A stretch of 64,000 bases of DNA from positions 1,240,001-1,304,000 of the forward strand of contig CP121688.1 in NCBI GenBank assembly GCA_038396625.1, in the 5' to 3' direction. This document shows, in pieces, positions 9,033 to 17,491 of the stretch. The DNA is from G038396625 sp038396625. Lineage in GTDB: Bacteria; Bacillota; Clostridia; Peptostreptococcales; Thermotaleaceae. The notes beneath the pieces are model-generated. The model was given only the letters and a program-made list of their open reading frames with translations. It was not told where the DNA came from and did no database searches. The translations under genes were made by a program, and so were the position numbers. Numbering within the stretch: the stretch's first letter is position 1; the number at the start of each line of letters is the position of its first letter.

Positions 9033-10234
9033 TGAGTATATTAGCACAACAAATGGTTAAAGACATAGAAGATCAAGTAATTGCCTGGAGAAGAGAATTG
9101 CATCAGTACCCTGAATTAGGAATGAAAACAATCGTAACTGAAAAAATCATTGTCAGAGCATTAAAAGAAATTGGGATTGAAGAAATTATCACAGGAGTCG
9201 GTGGAGAAGATTGTCACGGTGTAGTAGCAATCATTCGCGGAGAGCTTCCGGGAAAGTGTTTGGGAATTCGTGCAGATTGTGATGCATTGCCTATAAAAGA
9301 AGAAACAGGTCTACCTTTTGCTTCTAAAAATGAAGGTTGCATGCATGCATGTGGACATGATGGACATACTGCAATGGGACTTGGCATCGCTAAAATTATT
9401 TTTGAAAATAGGGATAAACTTCGCGGAACAGTAAAAATGATTTTTCAACCAGGAGAAGAAGGCGAGGATGGTGCTGAAAAAATGATTCGGGACGGCGTTA
9501 TGGAGAATCCTAAGATTGACGCTATGATCTCCCAACATTCTGGTACTAGCCGTTTTCAGGAAATTAATCCGGGACAAATTGGATGGACATCAGAACCCTC
9601 ATCATTCTGTATTACCGGTTTTAAAGCTACTTTCCATGGTAAGAGTGCCCATGTCGCAGAACCTCACCTTGGCGTAGATCCAATTATGATTGCATGTCAT
9701 GCAGTTACACAAATGCAGACGATATTAAGTAGAGAAATTATGCCGTGCAAACCAGTTATCTGTGCAGTTACAATGTTTCATGCAGGAGAAAAGAATAATA
9801 TCATTCCTAGCAGCTGTGAGGTGGAAGGTTCTATTCGTTCCAACGAAGATGAGGCCCAACAGCACTATTATGAACGTATGAAAGAAATCTTTGAAGGAAC
9901 AGCCAAAGCCATGAGAGGAAGCGCAGAAGTAGAAATCACACACAAACTTGCCACTACTGATAATGACCCTGAGATGATTCGAAAATTCTTAGTTTGTGCG
10001 GAACGTGCAATTGGCAAGGAAAATGTCATTGAAGTAAAGTTAGCGATTCCTGGTGGTGAAGATTTTTCTGCATTTACAAAATTAGTACCATGTGTATACT
10101 ACTACCATGGTGGAAATTTTGGTGATGAAAGAGATTTTCCACAGCATTGTTCTAAATTTGATTTAAACGAAGAGACACTTTGGTCAGGTGTTGCGACAAT
10201 TACTCAATTTGCTTTTGATTGGCAAACGGTTTAA
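9032..10234 (+). CDS. M20-family metal-dependent amidohydrolase
   Basis: 400 residues from ATG 9032; this start is preferred over the overlapping GTG 9029 because GAAGGAG sits 8 bases upstream. Motifs of the M20D aminoacylase/hippurate/indole-acetyl-amino-acid hydrolase group: RRELHQYPELG near the N-terminus, metal-binding CMHACGHDGHTA (about residue 103), QPGEEGEDGAEKMI (about 137), and a dimerisation domain around 180-290. Such enzymes split an amide bond between an acyl group and an amino acid. Being the last gene of the importer operon, it probably processes the imported ligand, which suggests an N-acylated or peptide-like compound. Confidence 0.9.
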   Translation: MSILAQQMVKDIEDQVIAWRRELHQYPELGMKTIVTEKIIVRALKEIGIEEIITGVGGEDCHGVVAIIRGELPGKCLGIRADCDALPIKEETGLPFASKNEGCMHACGHDGHTAMGLGIAKIIFENRDKLRGTVKMIFQPGEEGEDGAEKMIRDGVMENPKIDAMISQHSGTSRFQEINPGQIGWTSEPSSFCITGFKATFHGKSAHVAEPHLGVDPIMIACHAVTQMQTILSREIMPCKPVICAVTMFHAGEKNNIIPSSCEVEGSIRSNEDEAQQHYYERMKEIFEGTAKAMRGSAEVEITHKLATTDNDPEMIRKFLVCAERAIGKENVIEVKLAIPGGEDFSAFTKLVPCVYYYHGGNFGDERDFPQHCSKFDLNEETLWSGVATITQFAFDWQTV

Positions 10235-10566
10235 TTGTTTTGAAGGAGGCTTAAGTCCAACTTTCTGTTTGACGAACAGAAACTACATAAAAGTGTAAAC
10301 AAATCGGTGAATGGTCCCTGTACATAAGGGAACATACATGTGCGTCTCTAACTGTCGTAAAAAGACGAAAAAAATTTTCAGCATTAGTTACATTAATTCT
10401 TTTGCATTTTTGTATGAATACTAATTGATAGAATAAGTCCGTATTCGCTTATTCTAAAAGTCTCAGCTGTACAAAAATTACACCTGAATACTTTTATTTC
10501 TAAAACCATAATGATATAATCAGCTCCAACAATATCTTTTCAAATTCAACAAAAGGAGACACGGAG

Positions 10567-10796
10567 ATGAAGTATAAATATATCTTTCTAATAGTGTTGT
10601 TAGTCAAAATGTTATGCAATCTGATGAAGTAATAATACTTTATACTTTAAAAGCAGAAATGGCTTTGGTATATTTTACAAGAATTGTAATTCTAACACCT
10701 TTAACGGAATCAGAATCACGATTGATGGGTAATGATTTAATAATGAATAATCCTATACTTGAACAAAGAGTATTTATACTTAATGAGGGAGATTGA
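10567..10796 (+). pseudogene. Possible remnant of a small exported-protein gene
   Basis: A good ribosome site (AAAGGAGACACGGAG) precedes ATG 10567, but the frame reads only 21 residues, MKYKYIFLIVLLVKMLCNLM plus K, resembling the start of a signal peptide. An overlapping frame from 10614 stays open to 10796 (60 residues, QSDEVIILYTLKAEMALVYF...). One frameshift near 10614-10632 would join the two. I recognise no family, and either piece may be chance. Confidence 0.25.
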
Positions 10797-10965
10797 GTTA
10801 ATCTCAGGTTTAGCAAATTTTTAAATTAAGCTTCTATCAGGTGTTCTATCTTGTAGGATATTTATAAATAACTATCCGCTACTTATAGACCATATTTTAA
10901 GAGAAGCAAATCATTATTTAAGGCTATTTAAAATATTTAATAAAGATATTTAATAATAATGAGAT

Positions 10966-11015
10966 CCAAAATAATAAAGTAAGGGGTTTATAATTCCCTC
11001 CCTTTATTATTTTGG
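10966..11015. terminator. Long hairpin in gene-poor region
   Basis: A 14-bp perfect stem, CCAAAATAATAAAG (10966-10979) with its complement at 11002-11015, plus an inner AGGG/CCCT pairing. On the plus strand it is followed by ACTTTTTCTATTTTT, which looks like an intrinsic terminator for whatever was transcribed upstream. Confidence 0.6.
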
Positions 11016-11177
11016 ACTTTTTCTATTTTTAATGTTTTAGCAAGCTATTATTTGGAATCAAAAATAAAGATACAAATAAATCTGTGTTAGCTATGAGAGA
11101 TTAGGATATTACTTGAATAAGCATATACATATTTTCAGATACTATTGCTGAAATAAATAGGAAGGGAGCGTGATAAC

Positions 11178-12947
11178 ATGCCAAATGAAAATATGCATAA
11201 GCATGAAAACAGATTGGCTAACGAAAAATCTCCATACCTGTTACAGCATGCATATAACCCTGTGAATTGGTTTCCCTGGTCTGATGAAGCCTTTGCCAAA
11301 GCAAAAGCAGAGAACAAACCCATATTCCTTTCCATAGGGTATTCTTAACTGTGCAAGTTGTCAACTTGTCATTGGTGTCATGTAATGGAAAGAGAATCTT
11401 TTGAGGATGAAGAGGTAGCGAAGGTATTGAATGATTATTTTGTGTCGATCAAGGTTGATCGAGAGGAAAGACCTGATCTAGATGCAATCTATATGTCCTT
11501 TTGTCAAGCATTAACGGGGCATGGTGGATGGCCTTTGACGATCATTATGACACCAGATAAAAAGCCTTTTTATGCAGGAACTTATTTCCCCAAAACAAGT
11601 AAGTACGGACAGCCAGGATTGATGGATATTTTACACAAGCTTGCTGACGTATGGAAAAGACAAAGAGATGAAATCCAAAAATCAAGTCAAGAAATTCAAC
11701 GGGCAGTGCAAAATTCTGTAGTTTCCAATGTTAAATCAGATATTTCTAAGGAAATAATCCATGAAACTTATGAGGAATTGAAGCATTTGTTTGATCCTAT
11801 ATATGGTGGCTTTGGAAATGCACCTAAATTTCCTACATCTCATAATCTTTCTTTTCTACTAAGGTATTATCAAGCTACAGGAGAGGAAAAAGCTTTGGAA
11901 ATGGTAGAAAAGACATTGGATAGTATGTATCAGGGTGGAATTTTTGATCACATCGGCTCTGGGTTTTCTAGATATTCCACGGACAAAAATTGGCTCGCGC
12001 CTCATTTTGAGAAAATGCTGTACGATAATGCCTTGTTGGCAATCACTTATTTAGAAGCTTATCAATTGACAGGAAACAATCGATATAGTCAAATTGTAGA
12101 TAAAATTTTCACCTATGTCTTAAGAGATATGACTGCTACAGAAGGTGGTTTTTATTCGGCGGAAGATGCAGATTCGGAAGGGGTAGAAGGAAAATTTTAT
12201 GTATGGGATGTAAAAGAGATAGAAGAGATTCTAGGGAAGGAAGATGGTGCGGTATTCTGTAAGTATTACGACATAACACACAAAGGAAATTTTGAAGGAA
12301 AGAGTATACCAAATTTGATTGGCACTTCTTTGGATGATATTGAAGGAAATGTGGCATTAGAAGAAAAACTGGATGAATGGCGAGATAAGCTGTTTGAGCA
12401 TAGACTCCAGAGGATTCATCCACATAAGGATGATAAAATTCTTACTGCATGGAATGGATTGATGATCGCTGCTATGGCCTATGGGGGAAGGGTGCAAAAC
12501 AATGTGGCTTATATCCATGCTGCAAAAAAGGCTGCAGGGTTTATTTTGAATCATTTGGTAAGAGAAGATGGACGACTCATGGCAAGATATCGAGATGGAG
12601 AAGCAGCTTATATCGGGACGATTGATGATTATGCGTTTCTGATTTGGGGATTGATCGAATTGTATGAAACTACTTTTGATCTAATCTATCTTGAACAGGC
12701 TATGGCCTTGAATTAAGATATGTTGTATTACTTCTGGGATGAACAGGAAGGTGGTTTTTTTATTTCTGGCAGAGACAGTGAAGAACTGGTCATAAAGCCA
12801 AAGGAAATATATGATGGCGCGACCCCTTCTGGGAATTCTATGGCCACTATGAATATGTTAAGACTTGCAAGAATTACAGGAAACCAAGAATTAGAGGAAA
12901 AAGCATTATCTCAATTTCATACCTTTGAAGGACCCATGTATATATAG
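11178..12947 (+). pseudogene. Broken YyaL/DUF255 thioredoxin-fold plus glycan-epimerase-like protein
   Basis: Reads as a YyaL/SPATA20-type protein: N-terminal thioredoxin-like DUF255 domain (ANEKSPYLLQHAYNPVNW, then TCHWCHVMERESFED) followed by an (alpha/alpha)6 domain (FDHIGSGFSRYSTDKNWLAP, HFEKMLYDNA). Three lesions. First, 18 in-frame extra bases after GYS (11345-11362 or thereabouts) introduce TAA just before the CHWC motif. Second, an in-frame TAA at 12714-12716 (ALN-stop-DMLYYFWDE). Third, the frame stops at 12947, about 90 residues short of normal. A ribosome site GAAGGGAGCG precedes ATG 11178. The full-length protein cannot be made without readthrough, so I call it a pseudogene; assembly error cannot be excluded. 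Confidence 0.85.
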
Positions 12948-12952
12948 AAGAA

Positions 12953-13198
12953 ATGAAAAATCCCATGATAGCTTCCCGAACAGAAAACGCTATTTTGGCA
13001 AACATCGTAAAAACACCTAGAGAAGTGATGGAGGCAACAGCTGCGTTAGAATTATTGCAAGATATATTAGACGATGTGCAATCTGTTGGACCAATGCTTC
13101 GAAAAAGCATAAAAAAAGAAGCAGGAATTGATCTAGATAATATTGAAAAGAAAATAGAAGAAATTTTAAAACATGAAATAGATTTTGATTTAAATTAG
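12953..13198 (+). CDS. Helical 81-residue orphan fragment downstream of the broken gene
   Basis: An open frame of 81 residues, MKNPMIASRTENAILANIVK..., highly charged and predicted helical, ending DNIEKKIEEILKHEIDFDLN. It is not in frame with the preceding YyaL remnant, and no proper ribosome site lies before ATG 12953. The sequence around 12935-12955 may be a deletion junction that removed both the YyaL C-terminus and the beginning of this gene. No family recognised. Confidence 0.35.
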   Translation: MKNPMIASRTENAILANIVKTPREVMEATAALELLQDILDDVQSVGPMLRKSIKKEAGIDLDNIEKKIEEILKHEIDFDLN

Positions 13199-13236
13199 AA
13201 ATATGATGAAAATATAATACTTTTAAAATCTAAAAA

Positions 13237-13270
13237 GGATAGTACTCCAATCAAACGTGGAGAACTATCC
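13237..13270. terminator. Bidirectional terminator
   Basis: GGATAGT-a-CTCCA pairs with TGGAG-a-ACTATCC around an 8-base loop; it lies between the plus-strand fragment at 12953 and the minus-strand DUF2935 gene. Confidence 0.65.
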
Positions 13271-13277
13271 CACCTCA

Positions 13278-14039
13278 TTAATCATGCAACTGTTCTATTC
13301 GATACATATAGTATTTTTCTTCACGAATCATATGATCAGGAAGTAAAGGAGATATGGTTCCTAATATACTGCATTTTGATCGTAAAGCTTTAATTTTTTC
13401 TAAATAACATACGAATTTATCAATTTCCTCTGCGACTTCTTTATTTAGATAGGTTAAAGAACTATCCTTAAAGCCTGTTCTTTCATAGATTTTAGACAGC
13501 TCAGAAGTTTTTTTCACTAGATTATCGAATCTCTTAGCAAATTCTTGTGCACATTGAATAAGTTCTGACTCTACAGCATCTAAATCTGATGCAATAGCCG
13601 AGGCATGACCCGAGGCATCAGGAAGCCATATTCTATGCAATCTAAGATTTTCTAATGGTTGATCAAAAGGAATACTCCCCTGTATGAAACATAGTACCCT
13701 ATAATACTCCATGGCTTCATTAAGCATGTGATTTATGAAAGAAGGAGGCAACCCTAAGTGAATATTACATTTCATAAGGCGCCGAAGAAGAAATGTTTTA
13801 AATTGAATAAAATGGGTGAGGGCTGATGTATTTTTGTTTACAAAATTATTGATTTCTATAGAAGAAGCATTGGTAGGAAATTCATTTGCTTCTACATGTA
13901 AACGATGAAATAGATTTATAAAATACTTTGTCATTTTAATAGATTCAGATTCTTGTGGAGCTAGAGCATCATGCTGGAATTTTCCATGATCTCTCATAAT
14001 CTCTGTCCAAAATTCCACTTCTCTTGCAATATCAAACAT
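13278..14039 (-). CDS. DUF2935 protein (two-domain helical, hemerythrin-like)
   Basis: 253 residues. The opening EVEFWTEIMRDHGKFQHDAL and a second, similar stretch near residue 140 (EYYRVLCFIQGSI...) match the DUF2935 duplicated four-helix domain, in which conserved His/Glu residues probably bind metal. Such proteins are common in spore-forming Firmicutes; their function is not established. An AGGGGGACA ribosome site precedes the ATG at 14039. About 34 bases upstream is a sequence matching a sigma-K -10 element with an AC -35, shared in spacing with the YjcZ genes, suggesting mother-cell expression late in sporulation. Confidence 0.75.
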   Translation of the reverse strand: MFDIAREVEFWTEIMRDHGKFQHDALAPQESESIKMTKYFINLFHRLHVEANEFPTNASSIEINNFVNKNTSALTHFIQFKTFLLRRLMKCNIHLGLPPSFINHMLNEAMEYYRVLCFIQGSIPFDQPLENLRLHRIWLPDASGHASAIASDLDAVESELIQCAQEFAKRFDNLVKKTSELSKIYERTGFKDSSLTYLNKEVAEEIDKFVCYLEKIKALRSKCSILGTISPLLPDHMIREEKYYMYRIEQLHD

Positions 14040-14072
14040 AAAATGTCCCCCTTTTTTAAAAATACATTAATA

Positions 14073-14098
14073 TATTATATGTTTGATATATAATTTGT
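14073..14098 (-). promoter_or_regulatory. Candidate sigma-K promoter of the DUF2935 gene
   Basis: On the minus strand: AC (14098-14097), 15 bases, CATATAATA (14081-14073), matching the sigma-K pattern AC / CATAnnnTA. The spacing is identical to that before the two YjcZ-type genes. The region is very AT-rich, so chance remains possible. Confidence 0.5.
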
Positions 14099-14191
14099 GG
14101 GATGTGTTAAAATTTAATTATTGGAATGAAATTATTTAAGCATATTTAGAACCTCCACTTTCTAGTTTTTTTACTTTCAAGAAAGAGTCTG

Positions 14192-14731
14192 TTACTGCAA
14201 AGGTGTTGAAAGTTGATTTCTCCCTAATAACTCAGCGCATATTTTTCGTATTTCTTCGTTAGTAGCTTTATTACTTAAATATTCAATATAGCCTCGATCC
14301 TTTTCAAGAACCTCCACCAATGTTTGTCCCTTATATTTTCCAAAGGATATGACGGTATTTTCATTATATGCAGGGGATACATTTGTTGTATAGTCAGTAT
14401 CATCTCCCCCAAGCTCTTCAATGGCCGCCATGCCTATATTCGTAAGATCCCTTAATGCCCTTGCTTTTGCTCTGGTTTCTGCCATCCTAATGATATGCTT
14501 TTGGATCATACTATTTACGTTAGAAAAATCAGCATCCCCATAGCCTGTAAAACTTTGATTTTCGGTTTTAGCGATAGCTTTAAATATAGTTTGTCCATTG
14601 TCCCCATTATAGGAAATCAACTCTGTTTCTATTCCTGTGAGACCTTTTTTATGAGCCGCATCCAATAGACCCTCATAGGTTATATAATCCTTGCCTTGTA
14701 AGTTTAGAATAAATCTTCTATCAACTGGCAT
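14192..14731 (-). CDS. DNA-annealing-like domain fused to DUF3820
   Basis: 179 residues, two parts. Residues about 1-110 (GYGDADFSNVNSMIQKHIIR, then MAETRAKARALRDLTNIGMA) resemble the helix found in phage-type single-strand annealing and related DNA-metabolism proteins (the ETRA..RALR pattern). Residues about 125-165 (ISFGKYKGQTLVEVLEKDRG, YIEYL) match DUF3820, a small domain also found at the end of ExoX-type nucleases. Its ribosome site GGAGG lies inside the 3' end of the upstream 79-residue gene, with only a 3-base gap, so the two are coupled. No phage genes are adjacent. Role in DNA repair or spore DNA handling is a guess. Confidence 0.6.
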   Translation of the reverse strand: MPVDRRFILNLQGKDYITYEGLLDAAHKKGLTGIETELISYNGDNGQTIFKAIAKTENQSFTGYGDADFSNVNSMIQKHIIRMAETRAKARALRDLTNIGMAAIEELGGDDTDYTTNVSPAYNENTVISFGKYKGQTLVEVLEKDRGYIEYLSNKATNEEIRKICAELLGRNQLSTPLQ

Positions 14732-14734
14732 ACT

Positions 14735-14974
14735 TCATACCTCCAATATTTCTCTTAATTTTTCTGAGCCTAACGTTTTTTCAATATATTCTAACATAGC
14801 CAAGCATTGCATATACTCTTGTTTTCTTTTTTTATAGTACTGAAGCTTATTTTTAACAAAATGTTTCATATCCAGTGATGATTGCACTTCTGCTTTTTCT
14901 AATATTACCTCATAATCTGCAATAGATTGTTGAGCAGATTTTAAATGAATGTTTAATTGATGTTTTAAATCCAT
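14735..14974 (-). CDS. Small coiled-coil protein, unknown
   Basis: 79 residues, almost entirely helical and charged (heptad-like pattern KSAQQSIADYEVILEKAEVQ ... KNKLQYYKKRKQEYMQ). No cysteine pairs, no signal peptide, no recognised family. It is the first gene of a two-gene unit with the annealing-like/DUF3820 protein, whose ribosome site it contains, so the two products probably act together. An AGAAGG site lies about 8 bases before its ATG. Confidence 0.6.
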   Translation of the reverse strand: MDLKHQLNIHLKSAQQSIADYEVILEKAEVQSSLDMKHFVKNKLQYYKKRKQEYMQCLAMLEYIEKTLGSEKLREILEV

Positions 14975-15211
14975 TTGATATCAACCTTCTTTAGGCATAT
15001 ATGTATTTAATGGAAGGCTTTATATATCATAGTATAAGTAGGAAAACTAAAAATATAGATTGTAAATATAGGGCAGATTTATGTATTATACTAACTTATC
15101 CAGTATTAGGTATGATCTACTAAAAATATCAAGAGAGAATCAATAAGCTAGATTAGTAATAAGCGTAAAAAAATAGTGTGAAACAAATCACACATGAAAG
15201 AGATGGCTGGA

Positions 15212-16117
15212 TTAATGAATTTTTTTATGAATAATCATATTTTGAGGGTATTTTTTATTGGTATAACTTCTATATTGTGCAGTAATGTGTTGCATTTGTT
15301 CTGCACATTTATCATATAATGCTTTTGCACTTGTATTCTCTGTTTCTATACTAAAAGAAAGAAAATCAGCATGAACTTTTTCAAGTTTTGCAAGCAGTAC
15401 AAAGTTTGAAGTATCTGGCTTGAGATCATCTGCATACTCATCATAAAGGTCAATGTATAATTTTCCAGCGGCATCCACTTGAGCAAACATCACTTTTGAT
15501 AAATCATAGATACCTTGTTCAGCAAGCTTGCTCATCAGCCAAGAACGTGTGAGACCAAATTTTTTCAACTGTTCTCCTTGAATCATGCCCTCTCGAACAA
15601 CCAAGGTACCGATTCCGGTATATTCTACGGGGATACGAAAGTCTGAAGGTGTCATGGGTTGCTTATGAGGTTTTTTCATTACGCTGATTTTTCCATCTTG
15701 CTCTAAAAAGGCGAATTCCACATCTGCTAGGTTGAAAGTATTTTTTTCTCTTAATTTTGCATTGAGTTCATCGATGTTCATTCGTGTTTTTAATAAATTC
15801 TTTTCTAGGACTTTTCCATGTTTAATCAACATTGTAGAAGTGCCATCTGCAATTTTTCGAAAGGTAATACTTTTTAAAGACAAATAAGCAGATGCAATTT
15901 GGAATATGGCAAATATTAATAGAGCAGGTAAAATGGCAGTGAATTTCTGAGAATTATCTAAAGCAAGATAAGCCGTCATACTACCAATTGTAATGCCGAC
16001 GATGTAATCAAAATAGGTCATCTGGGAGATTTCTCTTTTTCCCATGATTCTTGCTAGTAAAAATAAGGTGAAGTATGCCATTATCGATCTGATAATAATA
16101 TTCATATAATTAGGCAT
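15212..16117 (-). CDS. DUF421 (YetF-type) membrane protein, long form
   Basis: 301 residues. Three N-terminal membrane helices (about 5-80) include the DUF421 hallmark RIMGKREISQMTYFDYIVGI, TIGS. A cytoplasmic part with two beta-rich YetF subdomains follows (GKVLEKNLLKTRMNIDELNA, and LTRSWLMSKLAEQGIYDLSK). The C-terminus extends about 80 residues beyond short family members. The ATG follows the DUF1657 stop with no gap (TAG-ATG), so translation is coupled. In spore-formers DUF421 plus DUF1657 together make up the inner-membrane protein 2Duf of the spoVA-2mob type, linked to spore heat resistance; here the two halves are separate genes. Confidence 0.85.
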   Translation of the reverse strand: MPNYMNIIIRSIMAYFTLFLLARIMGKREISQMTYFDYIVGITIGSMTAYLALDNSQKFTAILPALLIFAIFQIASAYLSLKSITFRKIADGTSTMLIKHGKVLEKNLLKTRMNIDELNAKLREKNTFNLADVEFAFLEQDGKISVMKKPHKQPMTPSDFRIPVEYTGIGTLVVREGMIQGEQLKKFGLTRSWLMSKLAEQGIYDLSKVMFAQVDAAGKLYIDLYDEYADDLKPDTSNFVLLAKLEKVHADFLSFSIETENTSAKALYDKCAEQMQHITAQYRSYTNKKYPQNMIIHKKIH

Positions 16118-16330
16118 CTATTCGTTCTCCTCTCGGTATTGAGGTTCTTCTTTTTGCATTTCATCTATTCTATCTTTAAATGTATGCAATACATTTTCTG
16201 TTTGTGTAACTAAGGACTTAAATGTAGTTTTGGTCTGAATGTCAGAGGCTTCCATATAAGACACTTTAAAATCTGCTAGAATCCCTTCTAGTGTTATAAG
16301 GGTAGTTTGTAATTTTTTAGATACAGTCAT
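16118..16330 (-). CDS. DUF1657 protein
   Basis: 70 residues from ATG 16330 (MTVSKKLQTTLITLEGILAD). This start is chosen because TAGGAG sits 8 bases upstream; the GTG at 16339 overlaps that site. Matches the DUF1657 pattern, including the closing EEPQYRE. These short helical proteins occur next to DUF421 and spoVA genes in Bacilli and Clostridia and are thought to work in the spore inner membrane. It is directly followed by the DUF421 gene, supporting a joint role. Confidence 0.8.
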   Translation of the reverse strand: MTVSKKLQTTLITLEGILADFKVSYMEASDIQTKTTFKSLVTQTENVLHTFKDRIDEMQKEEPQYREENE

Positions 16331-16429
16331 TGATATCACTCCTAGACTTAAAACTTCATGGGGGGACTTGTCACCATTGTCCCATAAGTTGAATAATATG
16401 AATTGAAAACGAAAGGAGGTAGATCATCT

Positions 16430-16687
16430 ATGCAAGCAAGTTCAATAAGCGTTAACAATACTAAGACGCAACAGCAAGAAGATTGTCCACAATTACCAGG
16501 AACATTAATTAGAATTAATATTCCTGCAGGAGCTGTAATCAATCTACTAAATCTTATTGAAGTGAGTTCTCCAGGGGGAATATGCTTAATCGTAAGAGTA
16601 CCTCTTTTAGATGGAGGAAATAGTGTTAGTACGTTGGTCAATACTATTAAGCAGGCCGGAGGAACAATTGAGATCGTTCAACAATAA
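16430..16687 (+). CDS. Small protein of unknown function, strong ribosome site
   Basis: 85 residues from ATG 16430, 10 bases after a perfect AAAGGAGG; the upstream TTG frame start at 16403 lies before that site and is rejected. A polar N-terminus (MQASSISVNNTKTQQQEDCP) is followed by a beta-rich, hydrophobic repeat-like part (TLIRINIPAGAVINLLNLIE ... GTIEIVQQ). A single cysteine, no signal peptide, no recognised family. Its place between spore genes, with a dedicated terminator, suggests a small structural spore protein, but that is only context. Confidence 0.65.
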   Translation: MQASSISVNNTKTQQQEDCPQLPGTLIRINIPAGAVINLLNLIEVSSPGGICLIVRVPLLDGGNSVSTLVNTIKQAGGTIEIVQQ

Positions 16688-16697
16688 ACTGTTAAGG

Positions 16698-16727
16698 AAG
16701 GGTCGGTAAAGCAATTTACCGACCTTT
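16698..16727. terminator. Bidirectional hairpin terminator
   Basis: GGTCGGTAAA/TTTACCGACC with a GCAA loop, extended to 13 bp by flanking A/G-T pairs; lies between the plus-strand 85-residue gene and the minus-strand cotF-like gene. Confidence 0.7.
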
Positions 16728-16762
16728 AACCTAAGTCTACCATGATTTCGTTTTGCTTTTTA

Positions 16763-17329
16763 TTATTGTAATTGAAAAGATTGCTCAACAAGTTGATAAA
16801 CTTGCCCTGCTGTATTTAAAGTAGATTGAGGAGCAGGTTCTAAAGGATAGTAGCCTTTTTTTACCATCCACTGCCATACATCGAAAGCGTGATGAGAACT
16901 CATTTGAAATGCGGACTCTAAAAAGCTACGTATCTCTGGATTGCTTGCTTCCATGGCAGCCCAGGCATATTCTCTTCCTGCTCTTTTTAGGGTTAATAGA
17001 TATCCAGTGGCAATTTCTCGATCATTGAATTGCTGTACGCTAGTCCTAGGCGTAACTGGTGGATACTGACTCGCAGGTGATTGAGTATAGGATTGAAGCA
17101 TTTGATTAATATTTGGAATGGGCAGTTTTGATGTAGCGCCATTGGTTTTCTGCATGTACTCTACCTTCATATTATAGTCTTGAACATGAAGGGGAAAATG
17201 TTTCTCAATCATTGAACGTAATTCTGGATCTTGTGCCTGATTCATAAACATAGCCATATTCGTAATTGAATTTACACAGCTCAATATTAATTCATGTAGA
17301 TCATGTGCTTCATGGGCTGCTAATTGCAT
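16763..17329 (-). CDS. CotF-family spore coat protein
   Basis: 188 residues. The C-terminal half holds the Coat_F motif: FNDREIATGYLLTLKRAGRE, then YAWAAMEASNPEIRSFLESA, with the helical bundle rich in Met/His/Glu typical of the family. The N-terminal half is a second helical bundle (AAHEAHDLHELILSCVNSIT) joined by a Pro/Gln/Ser-rich linker (about residues 95-120). CotF-type proteins are assembled into the spore coat by the mother cell. The ribosome site GGAGGAATTTCT precedes ATG 17329. Monocistronic, closed by the hairpin at 16698. Confidence 0.88.
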   Translation of the reverse strand: MQLAAHEAHDLHELILSCVNSITNMAMFMNQAQDPELRSMIEKHFPLHVQDYNMKVEYMQKTNGATSKLPIPNINQMLQSYTQSPASQYPPVTPRTSVQQFNDREIATGYLLTLKRAGREYAWAAMEASNPEIRSFLESAFQMSSHHAFDVWQWMVKKGYYPLEPAPQSTLNTAGQVYQLVEQSFQLQ

Positions 17330-17491
17330 AGAAATTCCTCCTAATTATAATTTTATTTCCTATATATTTTGACCTAGTTTATATAGAACTATGCGCTGTA
17401 TATTTAAATTCATTTTAAAGAAATGGGGGAGTTTTTTATGCTAGTTATCATCTTCAAAAGGCTTTTTTTAGGAAACAAGACTACTTTGAAT

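Larger units (their letters stand above)
10235..11177 (+). other. Gene-poor 940-bp region with hairpins and a possible gene remnant
   Basis: Just after the amidohydrolase there is a stem TTTCTGTT/AACAGAAA (10262-10282) and a ribosome-site-like GAAGGAGG (10242-10249) with no reading frame behind it. A weak promoter (TTTTAT, 17 bp, TATAAT at 10515-10520) precedes the remnant at 10567. Otherwise I see no coding potential; the stretch looks like decayed sequence leading into the broken gene at 11178. Confidence 0.5.

Noticed and set aside
11345..12716. Recoding or selenocysteine to explain the YyaL stops
   Set aside because: Both stops are TAA, not TGA, one lies in an inserted segment, and the C-terminus is missing as well; decay is simpler.
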